Below are positions 1-10,159 of a stretch of 64,000 bases of DNA, in pieces. Made by a program: the position numbers and the translations under genes. Source of the DNA: Massospora cicadina (Eukaryota; Entomophthoromycota; Entomophthoromycetes; Entomophthorales; Entomophthoraceae); NCBI GenBank assembly GCA_022478985.1, contig JAKSZP010015911.1, positions 1 to 64,000 of the forward strand. Direction: 5' to 3'. The notes beneath the pieces are model-generated. The model was not told where the DNA came from. It saw only the letters and a program-made list of their open reading frames with translations, and made no database searches. Every line of letters begins with the position of its first letter. Position 1 is the stretch's first letter.

Positions 1-252
1 TTTGGCTTGTTATTCTCTAATTCTTTATCTCCCTAATTGTAGGTGATTTACTTCAGATTCAATGAATGTCGACATCACCTTATCACCTTATTGCCTTATT
101 TAGAGGTGGTCCAATAATAACCTGTTATATCCCAATATTGCCTCATCTTGAGGCACTCAAATAATTATAATTGATATTATTTTTGGCGGATTCTTCCTAA
201 TCCGCCCTAGCTGTCCCACGATTATTGTTCATTCAGATCATAAATTGTGATA
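1..252 (-). repeat. E1 3' LTR (partial)
   Basis: This segment aligns along its whole length with 7898-8140, with substitutions (mostly C/T and G/A) and a small length difference. The inner edge is set at 252 because a purine tract (AGGAGGGGGTAA on the minus strand, about 253-264) lies immediately inside, as expected for a polypurine tract. The rest of the LTR lies left of position 1. Confidence 0.85.
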
Positions 253-259
253 TTACCCC

Positions 260-1420
260 CTCCTTGACTGGACAATAAGGCTCCTATTATTTGTATGGTC
301 AGAGGAACTTTGCATGTACTCGGTTGATGATCTGACCACTAGCAGGGCCCTAGATGGTATATGCATCAACACCAGTTTTTTCTATAACTTCAAACAGACC
401 AATCCAAATACAGGCTAGCTTGTGTATCTGCCTGAATCCATGTTGGTCATGGAAGAGAACCATATCGCCTTCCTTGAACGGCTCCAGAACACTATGATGT
501 ACCTGATTGGTGGTCTGATTCCTGATCTTCTTGGCTAAGCTGAAGGAATTTGCTTTGGTTTAAAGTTTGATCAGAATGTTTGTAAGGTTAGTCAAATAGC
601 GGTGGGGTTCCATTCCGCTGATGTCTTCTACACACAAATAAAGTAACGCCAGAAGAGCCATGTGTCAGCCATATAGTAGTTGGAAGGGACTCTTTCCCGT
701 GGCAGAATGGTAGCTAATGTTATAGGTGAACACGGCAGTAAAAAGGAGAAAGCTCCAATTGGAAGGTCAATCCATTACTAATTTTCAGTATGTTCATCAG
801 AGTCCCATTCACCCATTCGACCATTCCATTGAATTTGGGGTGGTATGGGGTCGTCAGAACCCCGCGGATTTCCATAAGCTCGTTCAGTTTGGGGAGGATG
901 TGCGAGGTGAAGTTGGTTCCATTGTCAGTGATAATAAACTGAGGGCATCCATGTCGCTGAATAATGAATTCCATCATGAAATTAACCACTGTAACTGCCC
1001 CCAAATCTCATATCGCTCTTGCTTCAACCCACTGGGTCAAGTAGTCAATAGCCACAATAATGTACTTACACCAGTTGGCTCCTGTTGGCAGGGGACCAAC
1101 AACATCAAGAGAAACCGTGTGCCAGGAAAAATGTGGTTTCACTACCCGGTATGAAGACTTGCAGCAGAATGGCTTCTCACTTGGCACTGTGGCAACAGGA
1201 AATAGTTTTGAGCACATCAAAGCTCATGCTTTCCCAATAGTACTGAGGGCACAACAACTCTATTGTCTTGAGCACTCCACCATGTCTGACTGCCCTGTGG
1301 GCGCTCATAATGATTCCTGGTCATGCTGAAGGTTACGGAAAATTCACTGTAGAACCGCCAATCCACTTGTGCAGTTCTCCATTCTATTAGAAGGTATTTG
1401 CTCACATCTCGTTTAACGCT
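260..1420 (-). pseudogene. E1 integrase (broken)
   Basis: The minus strand encodes the retroviral-type integrase core in pieces. 1008-1220 carries the first catalytic Asp in a DVVGPLPTG context. 720-1004 carries the second Asp (TDNGTNF) and the Glu (VEWVNGTL). 1217-1405 is the degraded N-terminal zinc-binding region. 260-700 reads as the C-terminal domain in broken frames, including an MEPHRYLTNLTN segment that matches MDPHRYLTKITN in E2. In an intact element the enzyme inserts cDNA into the host genome. Stops and frameshifts separate the pieces. Confidence 0.85.
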
Positions 1421-1514
1421 TTGATCACTTAGGGTGATTCATTGTCATATTTTCTGCTGAGCATCTTATCATACATTATGTCAATGAGGTCCACTGTCAC
1501 CGCAACAGTCAGCA

Positions 1515-1905
1515 ATTAAGATAAACAGTCAGCGTTATGATTCTTTACTCCTGGCCAATGAAGGACCTCAAAGTCATAAGCCTGCAACTTAAGAGCCCAT
1601 TAAGCCAAACAACCTTCAGGTTCTTTGAGGTTCTGCAACCAGCGTAATGGCGCATGATCTGTTACAACTTTAAACTTTACCCCATGCAGATAGACTCTGA
1701 ATTGCTTATACACATAGATTACTGCTAAGCACTCCCACTCATTCAAAGTATAAGTATGCTCATAACAGTTCAGACTTCGTCTACAGTACGCTACAGGATG
1801 TTACTCTCCCTCATCATCTTTCTGAGAAAGTACTTCTCCAACAGCGGAAAGGGATGCATCCATCTGAACAATAAGCTTCCATCAAAGTTTGGATAGCGTA
1901 ACACC
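1515..1905 (-). pseudogene. E1 RNase H domain (broken)
   Basis: Minus-strand translation gives the C-terminal half of a Gypsy RNase H: an ECLAVIYVYKQF helix, then KVVTDHAPLRWLQ (catalytic-region Asp), then a stretch ending in NADCLS. This block normally degrades the RNA of the RNA:DNA hybrid during reverse transcription. It lies directly between RT and integrase, as in Ty3/Gypsy pol. At least one in-frame stop is present (within LAxWALKL). Confidence 0.8.
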
Positions 1906-2760
1906 AGTGCGCTGATCAACGCCGTACAAAGTGTATTGAAAGCAGATTGACGATGTCCATCCATTAAAACACAGCGTCCTTTCTAACAACTCAAATAACG
2001 GCCCCCCAATACAGCTAAAATTAGGGATAAAATGCCGGTAGTAACTGACCATTCCCAAAAATACTTGTATGTCGCATTTACTAATAGGTGTAGTCATTTT
2101 GCTGATGGCCTCCACCTTAGCTGGTTGTAGTTTCAGCCCTTTAGAGTCTACCACGTCCCCAGGTATTCCAGCTGATCTTTAAAGAAGTTACATTTTCGAG
2201 GTTAAATTTTGATGTTTGCCTCAGCCAGCTGGTGGAATACTGCTTCTAGGTGGTCAAGATGCTCCAAAAAGGTTTGAAAAAATGTTAGTATCGTCAAGGT
2301 ATTCAAGGATGCATGACAGTTTCAGGTCAACAAGAATAGTATCCATGGCTCGCTGAAACGTAGCTGGGGCGTTGCACAGCCCTTGAGGCATCCGCGTCAG
2401 TTTAAAAAGTCTTTGGAGATGATTACAGCGCATTTTTCCTGTTCTGACATGGGTAACTCGAATTGCTAGTAACCAGATATCAAGTCCATCACAGAAAAAT
2501 AATGGGCTCCCCCTAACCGATCCAAAGCATCATTGATCCTTGGCAAAGAGTACAAGTCCTTTTTTGTAATACTGTTGAGCTTCCAGTAGTCTATTACTAC
2601 GTGGTTGGTGCCATCCTTCTTTTTTACAATTAAAATGGGCGAAGCCCACTGGCTTTTGGATGGTTCAAACATCCCTTGCTCTAGCAACTTGTCAATTTAG
2701 TTAGTGACAACATTTTCTGCTGCCCTTGATCAGTGGATCGGCCAGGACCTTATAGGGGAT
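1882..2760 (-). pseudogene. E1 reverse transcriptase (broken)
   Basis: 2466-2687 encodes the N-terminal fingers/palm: ASPILIVKKKDGT, then YSLPRINDALDRLGGAHYFS and VMDLISGY, the usual catalytic block A of Gypsy RTs. Around 2283-2340 the minus strand encodes the YLDD box (CILEYLDDTNIF). 1882-2154 carries the connection region with FLGMVSYYRHFIPNFS. The domain order is normal, but it is split over several frames, so no active RT can be made from this copy. E2 has the matching segments. Confidence 0.88.
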
Positions 2761-3039
2761 GATCTCCTGTGTCTACTCGATAGACCACCCCCCAAGCACA
2801 CCCTAAGTTGTGATCATTGACAGCGAAAATCCCCTTTTACTTCTGAAATGAAGCTATTGCTTGGTTTTTTGCTCTTCTGCAGTCCTATTAAATTACTCCG
2901 CGGTACCACCATTAGTATGCCAGTCAGTGCCTTGACTGGTAGACCAAATTCGTCCAATGACCCAAAATCATGAACCTGAAGGACCTCATCTATTGGAATC
3001 AAATGTAAATATGCTACAATTTGGTGTTAGCAGATTTTA

Positions 3040-3260
3040 TTGGTTCGCCCTGGAGGTTTGCTAACAAAAACTATATCTATTCATTTCCCAGAAGTAAAAA
3101 CCCTGGAGCCACATGCGGCTCAAACTGCGTTTGATGATAGAGCCCAATGACCTCCCCATATAGCCCAATAGGCACTTACACCCCTAACTCGGTGTTCACT
3201 AAGACTTGATGTCCAGAAGGAATAGATTGGGCCCTGCAGCTCGAAGAGGTATCCCTTAAT
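3040..3260 (-). pseudogene. E1 dUTPase-like module between protease and RT
   Basis: Reading minus from about 3240 gives IPSGHQVLVNTELGV, one stop, VPIGLYGEVIG, then HVAPGFLLLGNE and (after further stops) FLLANLQ. This matches the core of trimeric dUTPases, where a P-x-G-x-x-x-L-V-x-T-G strand is followed by P-x-G-x-Y-G-x-I and a third motif G-V-I-D-x-x-Y-x-G-E-V. The aspartate and tyrosine of motif 3 are not recognisable here (GFLLLGNE). If the homology is right, this copy derives from an inactive or very diverged enzyme. The assignment rests on motif order read by eye, and E2 has the same segment. Confidence 0.5.
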
Positions 3261-3513
3261 ATTCATATATCTGCTGGGAAGGGGCCAAGTCTTGCGCTTT
3301 AGTCAGTGATAGTGAACTGGCATCACCCCGTCACTATAGGCAAGGTTGATATGGCTCATATGCACCAGATCCTTTAGTACTCCGCTAGTGGTGAAAATGG
3401 GATATGCTGACCCAGAATGGCGAGGGTCTCCTCTGTCATATTAATGATAGCCCCAAAATGGTGCAGGAATGTGGTTCCGATTAACAGGTCATAGTTTTTG
3501 TTTGGCAGCACAA

Positions 3514-3758
3514 TCACCAGAGATACAACAACAATGGACCCAAAGTGCAGAGGTAGCGCACTGTAAGCCCCTCAGAGAGGGTGCTTACTGGTACAGCAGT
3601 TCTGTACACCATTCGATGGTCCACATCAGGTTTTAACGTCAACTTCGCCATTAATTTAGTGGAAACTATGTTGACTGGAGCACCAGTATCTATTATAGCG
3701 CGAACCCTATTTTTCTCTACAAAAAATATCACAGTACATACACTCAGAATAAGAAGAG
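3514..3758 (-). pseudogene. E1 aspartic protease (retropepsin) fragment
   Basis: The minus frame 3732-3514 encodes a strand followed by RAIIDTGAPVNIVSTKLM. This is the D-T-G-A active-site loop and the hydrophobic strand after it, typical of retropepsins that cleave Gag-Pol. The catalytic Asp is intact. The H1 insertion at 3771/3772 separates it from its N-terminal side. Joining across the insertion gives a YCDIF run that matches YCDIF ahead of the E2 protease. Confidence 0.82.
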
Positions 3759-3771
3759 TATTGACTGTTTA
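3759..3771. repeat. H1 target-site duplication, left copy
   Basis: The 13-mer tattgactgttta occurs here and again, unchanged, at 5667-5679 on the other side of H1. A perfect flanking direct repeat marks target-primed retroposition and fixes both ends of H1. Confidence 0.93.
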
Positions 3772-5666
3772 CCTTTCTTTTACCGCACGAAGTCACTTTT
3801 GAGCGATTTTAAATTTAAAGTTTTATTTATCCACAGCCGTCTGCCCAAACCTATACTTTGATGTCCTTGGCTCCGCCGCCTGCCACCCCAGTGTGGGGCA
3901 GCAGTGCACCCCCACCTAGCATTTTCCACCCCGCGGGCAAGTGCGTTTGGACGGGCTCAAACAGCCCGCCCACTTCTTCCAATCGTTTTGTCCCCCCACG
4001 GGACTTAGCGCTCCACCTGGCGCGCGTCCACCCTTCTAGCCCCCATCCTCTCGCCCTCCCTCGCTCTGCCATTCGCTATTGCCTCAGAGTGGACTATGGG
4101 CGTTTGTTCCCATATGCTGATAAGGCAATTATTGAGCTAGCCACTGCGGCCTTTGCACCAGCTGGCTTTATAGACTTCCTCAATTTTAAGGACTACTTTG
4201 ATGTTGGGTTCCAATCTGAGGAGGATGCTGAAGCGGCAGCACAAACTCCTCTAATTTATAAAAAAACCCCATTCCCACAACCCGTACTCGCCTCCCTTCA
4301 GACACCACGCTGGTGGTATCCTTTGCAAATCTCCCATCCCACCTTCCACCCCAGGTTTTGTATGACCAGTTGGTCGTGGGGCTCATGGCTTATGGCACTC
4401 AGCCCAACCTCATCTTTGCCATTCCATCTGGTGCAGAGCGCCTTGCTGCTCCTCAGGCAACAGCCACCATAATACCACACCACCCTACCATAGCCCAAAA
4501 AATTCCACCCCGCGCTAGTGTGGCTGCAGCGCCTAATCATTTCTTTTGGGCTTAGGTTGATAATGGTAGGCAGATTTGTTCCCTCTGCTTTGGCCTCGAC
4601 CATGCAAAAAGAGCGTGCCCTCAGGCCAAGTCCTCTGCTGCGGCTTCTGAGCCTCCTTCTGGAGGTTCAGTATGGGGGCGCTTTGCTGCCCCCTCCCACC
4701 CTCCAATCTCATTCAGTGGGCCCACATGGAAAATCAGCCCCCCCAAAACCTCCAGCCTCACTATCCCACCTAAATCTACCCCAGCCAATCAGAGCAATGC
4801 TTGGACCACCATTGGCACCCAAGCAGCTGCCCATTCGCCCAATCCCACCCACCCAAATTCGAACGCCACTATTCCAGTGAACCAAAATCCATGGGATCTA
4901 TTGGCTGAAACTGACAAATCAGGTAATGTCCTCATTAGTAAGCATACAGGTCAACCTCTCTGCCAAGGCGATTATGGTCGGGCAGAATTTTCCTTCCTGA
5001 CTTTTATGAAACCCCTACCCCTCGCCATTTTGCTCCTCTGCCCAATACAGCCCCCTTCCAAAGTGATCACCAGCTCGCCTTAGCTGCGGTGGCCTCTCCT
5101 CATTGCCTGAAACTACGCACCGCGGTGGACCAGTCAGTGGCTCAGCTCCAGCATGACCTGCCCACCATCTTCTTCCCCCCCGACTTCCCTGAATCTCCCT
5201 GCAGTGACATATCAAAACTATTTGATGATGCTGAAGTTGCTGTTATAAATTCCACAACGATTGCTTCATTCAACCCCTCAGCCAAAATCACCCGCCACAG
5301 TATCTCCCTTTTCACCCAACTTCCTTAAGCCCGCAATGAAGCTGAAGTTCTCCTCACAGCTTTTGTTGAAACACTTTTCCATCATTATCTTGATGCGGAA
5401 GAGGAAAGCTCCTACTACGCTGACCTCAACCCCCACTATGCGGATGCCCCAACGCCCTGGCTCTCTGCTCTGATCTGGTACTGTAACCAACATCCCTTGA
5501 TCGAGGTGGGTCTTTCTGAAAACCAACCCCCCGACCCCTCCTCACCCTCTGCCATGGTGGGTTAGCAGTTTCTGCTTCCCACCTGGTTAGTAGTTTTGTT
5601 TTTTCATTTTGAGTGTTGTGTTTGGTACTGTCTATCCCCTGGTCGGCGTACCTCGAATAAATTGGA
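3772..5666 (+). mobile_element. H1: ORF1-only non-autonomous LINE-derived retroposon, 1,895 bp
   Basis: A complete unit bounded by a perfect 13-bp TSD. It holds a short leader, one long reading frame related to LINE ORF1 (3858-5565), and a short 3' end closing with CCTCGAATAAATTG. There is no endonuclease or RT. The plan resembles mammalian HAL1 elements (ORF1 without ORF2). A second, 5'-truncated copy (H2, 19009-19344) ends with the same AATAAA tail, so this 3' end belongs to the element. The unit is GC-rich compared with its surroundings, suggesting a younger age than E1. The 3' tail also resembles that of LINE C (CTGGTTGG or CTGGTCGG a few bases before AATAAA), a possible partner in trans. 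Confidence 0.85.
3858..5565 (+). pseudogene. H1 ORF1-like protein with CCHC zinc knuckle (broken)
   Basis: The frame starts with ATG at 3858 and ends at TAG 5563-5565, about 570 codons. It is interrupted by frameshifts near 4305 and 5000, TAG at 4553-4555 and TAA near 5326. Parts in order: a proline-rich start; a YFDVGF / VSFANLPSHLPP / LVVGLMAYG region that matches YIDVGF / VTFSNLPTTL / LHRGLMEYG in LINE A ORF1; a zinc knuckle CSLCFGLDHAKRAC (C-x2-C-x4-H-x4-C, about 4590-4620); a Pro/Ser/Thr-rich linker; and a C-terminal acidic and aromatic domain (PWLSALIWYCNQHP) also preserved in H2. By analogy with LINE ORF1 proteins it would bind element RNA. The C-terminal domain has no counterpart that I can see in LINE A. 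Confidence 0.75.
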
Positions 5667-5679
5667 TATTGACTGTTTA
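5667..5679. repeat. H1 target-site duplication, right copy
   Basis: tattgactgttta, identical to 3759-3771. E1 coding sequence resumes immediately to the right. Confidence 0.93.
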
Positions 5680-5732
5680 ATATGTGAACATTTATGGGCT
5701 CTCTTTTTTCAAGAAAACTCATTATCCCATCA

Positions 5733-7490
5733 TTAACTTGGGGGGTATTCTTTGACAATGGCGTCTACCAGAAGGGCGACGTTTACTCCTTTCAGAGTTG
5801 GCACATCTGCGACAGAATTGAGTTTGTCTGAGGAAGCTTGATCAAGCATTTGACAGGCATATGGCTTTGGTTGTTCTGGGGACTCTTCTTCCGCCGCCAC
5901 CTTGGCTTGAGCTCTTGTCACTACGTATACTCCTCCATTTGGCTGCTAATATAAAAGTCCATCATTATATTGAGGGACTTCCGCAGGGTATACTACTATT
6001 GATTTAGGGACGTTTTGGGTTGGTATTGCTGAGATAGAGGGTCCCATCCCTACTCCGCTCCATCTTCCCCTGATAGTATTGATCTTGGTGTATCTAGTTC
6101 ACACGGCGGTTATGGCATAATTTTTCAAATGACCAGGGTGGCCGCATACATAGCAGTTAACCCCATAAGAGCCGCGTCCCTGATTGTCATAAGAGGGTCC
6201 AGATCAGAAAGTTTGGGGTCATTCAGCATAACCAGGCCCAGGTTGGTAAGATGATTGTTGACATTCGGCATAGCTAGGTCCTGGTTATTAGCTGGGTTGC
6301 TGATGGTTTTCATGACCAGCCCATTGACGCTGATCAAACTGTTGAGTATAATTTGGCCAAGGATGAGGGTCAGAGTTATAGAAAGGCGAGGATTACTAAA
6401 CGGAGCTGGAGTTGAACAAGAGTATTCTCCTGAATAAGAGGGTGCAGTAGAGGCAGTAGGTTTTCATTCCATATTTGGTGGCAGAAGTTGAAATTATGCG
6501 ACGCAATACTGTACAATCTTGAGCAAAGGTATGTCGTCATCCAGAAGTGGCAAAATGACGTTGTGAAGCTCTAGGTATGGCTTCACCATGGAGGTTATGG
6601 CAATGCACACTTCAGCTTCTGCTAAGTACCCTGCCCCAATCAACATGTGGGCTTCCATTGTGAATTGATCAGCGAACTCCAGGAGAGTCTCATTTCAGTG
6701 AAATTCAATCGTTAAGAATTCTGCATTTGGATGTGACATCTTTGAGGTACCCCCAAACAGGCGAAGTACAGTATCCTTCACATCCTTATAGGTGACAGAG
6801 CTACTCAGGAGGTAACAGGTGACTTGATTGGCACTCCCAACATACTTTGCAGATATCAACAATTTTACCTTACGCCTATCAGATGCACCATCAGATGCAA
6901 ACTCAAACCATTTGAAGAAACCATGAATGTTCCAATTTTAATAAAACGGAGGCAGTTTTTCAATATTAACCTCCTCATCCCATTCATGGGGTTTTGGCCC
7001 ATATTGAGGAATGGGTTAAGATCAGAAAGAAGCTTCCCAATGAGAAGCTGAATCAGCAGAAGTTGGGATGTCCACCGCTTCAGGGGTAGCATGACCTTCT
7101 GCCATGGGTGGCACCACCATTACTTGAGGGAATTGGCGCTACAACTCATAGTTGTATCCAATAATACCATCCTGGGTGTAGTAGCTTCTACCAGCGTCAT
7201 ATTCTTCTTTGTATGATGCCCCCTCTTGATGGTCATCCTCATCCCAGTGAGAAGACAGAGAGGCGCTGGTCAATTTTCTCTCTGCATGCTGCAACCGTTT
7301 GGTAGTATCATCCAACTGGTTGGCGAGTTTCTTGTTTTGTTGTCCCAAAATATGCATTTGGCTAAACGTTCTATCAAGCAGGTGCATGAAAGCGTTTCAT
7401 TCTTGGATGAGCTCATCCTGTTTTTTGAGCACTGCGTCTAAGTTAAGTTTGAGTTCCTCATAACCAGATGGTGCGGTGTTTTATGAAGAT
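5733..7490 (-). pseudogene. E1 Gag (broken)
   Basis: Read on the minus strand. 7139-7387 is a coiled-coil-like N-terminal part (ILGQQNKKLANQLDDTTKRLQ). About 6540-6720 is a capsid-like segment with LLEFADQFTMEAHMLIG and VCIAITSMVKPYLEL, closely matching FADCFMVEAHMLFG and VCIAMTSTVKPYCKL in E2. About 6125-6165 is a zinc knuckle CYVCGHPGHLKNY in which the last Cys is Tyr. 5733-5921 is a pre-protease stretch with VPTLKGVNVALLV. Gag would form the particle and bind RNA. There are multiple frameshifts. The 7481-7690 reading frame overlaps the LTR and is not counted as Gag. Confidence 0.75.
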
Positions 7491-7563
7491 TCCCCAGTAA
7501 CACAGGCTGTGTAAGACATGGCTGGCGACTGGAGTCTCATGGTACTTAGTGGTTGATCAATGG

Positions 7564-7584
7564 ACCCCCTGTAGTGAGCACCAA
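7564..7584 (-). promoter_or_regulatory. E1 primer-binding site
   Basis: The minus strand directly after the 5' LTR reads TTGGTGCTCACTACAGGGGG. E2 has TTGGTTCTCACTACAGGGGG in the same place. Position next to the LTR, the TGG that would pair with a tRNA CCA end, and conservation between two elements support a minus-strand primer site. The tRNA was not identified. Confidence 0.7.
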
Positions 7585-8140
7585 TGTTATAAAATTGGAC
7601 GGTATCATTAGGATCCGCCATATTGTTCATACAGGTTGAATCCTCTGAGCAACAGACAGATGATGTTGGGATCGTTGGTCCTTTGGACACACTTGAAAAT
7701 ATACTAAAAATAGGAGCACTTGCCCCAATCGAATCTTTTATTTATTTCTAATAAATACAGTGATCTTTTGCTGTCCCGCTCTCTCTCTACTAAGAAAAAC
7801 CTACCCTCTCTCATTGCCCATCTCGCTTATATACAGCGGCTTCAGATGATACTGCTCTCATAGATTGGGCTATTCTATTCCGCTGATATTCCTCGAATTT
7901 GGCTTGTTATTCTCTAATTCTCTCTCGCCCTAATTGTAGGTGATTTACTTCATATTCATTGAATGTTGAAATCACCTTATCGCCTTATTTAGAGGCGATC
8001 CAATAATAACCCATTATATCCCAATATCACCTCATCTTGATGCACTCAAACAATCATAACTGATATTATTTTCGGCAGATTCTTCCCAATCCGCCCTAGC
8101 TGTCCCACGATTATTGTCCAGTCATATTGGAATCACGACA
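7585..8140 (-). repeat. E1 5' LTR, 556 bp
   Basis: On the plus strand it begins TGTTATAAAATTGG and ends ATCACGACA, giving TG...CA termini. The inner boundary is fixed by the primer site (7564-7584). The outer boundary is fixed by alignment with the left LTR and by LINE C coding sequence starting at 8141. Differences from the left LTR are mainly transitions. Confidence 0.88.
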
Positions 8141-9345
8141 GGTGGCTTTGGTTAGGCCGCCCACCGCCAGTGCGCCTGGATATCTTGTTTGGCCCTCGCC
8201 ATAGTGGTGGTATGGGCCTGCTCAACTTTGAGGACCATGCAGCAAAAATACTTGACACCTGGATTGCTGCAGTTCTCAACCCCACACTCCCAGACCAGCA
8301 CTTGTCAAGTGAGCCTGCTCCAATTTTCCCACGCCCTTTGGCTCTGCAATCCTACCCATTCAAATTCTCTACTTAACTATTTAGCCTCACATCCCTCTAC
8401 CGCAGGCCCGCATGGGATGCTGCACCACTTCAAATGTATTCTCCTCTCCATGCGGAGCACTGAGTGGAAGATCAGCATCAGTGGACACACCGCCCAGAGG
8501 AGTCACCCTACTCCATAATTATTAATCAAGAAGTCCGTGAGCAAGCATTTTAAACAACCTGGTATCCCAATGTCCCCCCTCATTGCCCGTATGGACTACC
8601 TTGACAAGCTGCACATCCCATACTCTCTGAAGACTTAGAAGGACATTTGGCGGTACACACACCATCCTATGTTACAACCCCAGATTCGCGCCCATGTGTG
8701 GAGATGCCTGATAAAGGTGTACTGGACTTCTGATCAGTCCAATGCCTCTTAATCTTCGTGCATTGTGTGCAGTCAATACAGGTCATTAGTCCATCACTTG
8801 GAAGATTGTCCGCCATCACAGGCGATCTGTCAGGATGTTATACATCTCTATTACCATGAGCATGAACAGAGTTTCAGCCTTACTAAGAATATCTTCGCCT
8901 TTTTAATGACCTCCCTATCCACCCTTCTCTCCGCACCTAAATTGTTGCAATAGCGCTATGGTTTTCCACACAATTGGCTTTGACGCACTGTCAGGTACTT
9001 CAAACCTCCTTGAAGCTTTGCGTCGCTTCCAATCCCACCTCACATATTACTTTCAAGCTTGGTTGTTAGGCCACCTGCCATCCAAACAACACCGGTTGGT
9101 GTCATCCTAGGTCCCCATCTGGTTCCTCTCGTTGGACCCTTTCCTTCATTTGTGTCTAGTTTTGGCCTAGGCCTCCCCTGTTTCTCTCCCTCTTCCTTCC
9201 ACTGGCAGTCCTGCTGGCAACATAAGGTTGTTTTGGCTCCTCAGGGGTGCCCCTAGTCTTCTTGGTGTTTTGTAGTTGGTTTTATTGTAAGTATCTGTCA
9301 CCTGGTTGGTCTTCCCCAAATAAAATTTTAAAACTAAAATTTAAA
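8141..9345 (+). pseudogene. LINE C: 3' part of L1-like ORF2 and 3' UTR
   Basis: Downstream of E1, plus-strand frames encode GGMGLLNFEDHAAKILDTW, matching GGLGLLDTRSHATTIFLKF in LINE B ORF2. About 8755-8815 encodes CIVCSQYRSLVHHLEDC, a C-x2-C...H-x4-C finger like CPRCVEPIDSHLHRFFTC in LINE B. The rest is decayed coding sequence and a 3' UTR ending in CTGGTTGGTCTTCCCC and AATAAAATTTTAAAAC. The 5' part (ORF1, endonuclease, RT) should lie beyond the left window edge, on the other side of E1. Sequence divergence puts it in another family than LINE A/B, with a 3' end closer to that of H. Confidence 0.75.
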
Positions 9346-9949
9346 AATAAGAAGGCCTGAATGAACAGGGACAAATGCGGAAATGCACAATCTGGCAAAT
9401 ACCATTAACAGTAAAACTTTGGTTTATGCTCACGAAAATGTATCTCCAGCATTGGCAGTATACAATTTTATCCTGACGGAATTTAAGAACCTACTTTTTA
9501 TAAAGGCTTATATTTTAAACTTTATGTTTTTTCAAGGTATATTGTCTTCACACAGTTATAACTATTTAAGTAAAAATATACTCTTTTTTTATCTTGCCCA
9601 GTTGCAGTCCTTATTACAACAAATGGACCATTTGTTGAAGTTATATAGGGGTCTACACCATCATTGAAGCCACATTAAAGAAGTTAGTTATACAAGTTAT
9701 AGAAGTTTGATTATACTTCAAGTAATGGAGGGTTGATGTTTGACATAGGATAGTAATAGTGTTCCACATAGTTTAAAAGACCATAAAATCTAAGAAAGCC
9801 ATTGCACAAGAAATTGGGAAATATAATTGGGAAGCACTATAGCAGAGACACTAACCTGTAAATAGCCAAACTTCATTGGTACCACACTATACGCCCTTTG
9901 CTTATGATACTCAAAGGCCCAGCCGTTACATATAATTTACAAAGTGCAA
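9346..9949. other. Unassigned stretch between LINE C and E0 protease
   Basis: Probably E0 pol sequence downstream of the protease, decayed beyond recognition. The plus-strand open frame 9383-9667 (94 codons, Leu/Phe-rich) has no motif I know and is not called as a gene. No LTR-like terminus is visible. The LINE C poly-A-like end (about 9325-9350) marks the left boundary. Confidence 0.35.
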
Positions 9950-9959
9950 CATTTGGTTA

Positions 9960-10040
9960 TTCTCAATCAGTCAATGAACTGACTGGATATTAAATTCACA
10001 GGAGTGCTGCTGTCAACAATGCTTGAACCCAAATTTTTGT
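9960..10040 (-). pseudogene. E0 retropepsin active-site remnant
   Basis: Minus-strand translation gives LGSSIVDSSTPVNLISSQF. It aligns with IDTGAPVNIVS of E1 and LDTGSPFNVMSS of E3. The catalytic Asp is kept, but the D-T-G triad reads D-S-S, so the copy is inactive. Confidence 0.6.
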
Positions 10041-10159
10041 TAAAATGAATATTGATATAAGTACAATTGAAAAAGTAGTGTGAATCCTCATATATTGCAA
10101 TAATGGAAGAACAAAAGACTTGATTAATAAAGGTTTTGATCTGTCCTTCTACATCTGGG

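Larger units (their letters stand above)
1..8140 (-). mobile_element. E1: Ty3/Gypsy LTR retrotransposon, minus strand, left LTR truncated by window edge
   Basis: On the minus strand the order is 5' LTR (7585-8140), primer site, Gag, protease, dUTPase-like module, RT, RNase H, integrase and 3' LTR (1-252). Integrase downstream of RNase H defines Ty3/Gypsy. All frames carry stops and frameshifts, so the copy is dead. It is interrupted between Gag and protease by retroposon H1 (3772-5666). Its right LTR ends inside LINE C coding sequence, so E1 inserted into LINE C. E2, in the opposite orientation, is a close relative: the integrase, Gag and pre-protease segments align residue for residue over long stretches. 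Its TSD cannot be checked because the left end is outside the window. Confidence 0.9.

Noticed and set aside
726..1329. Plus-strand frame of 142 codons and neighbours across E1 integrase
   Set aside because: Antisense to clear integrase coding on the minus strand (DVVGP, TDNGTNF).
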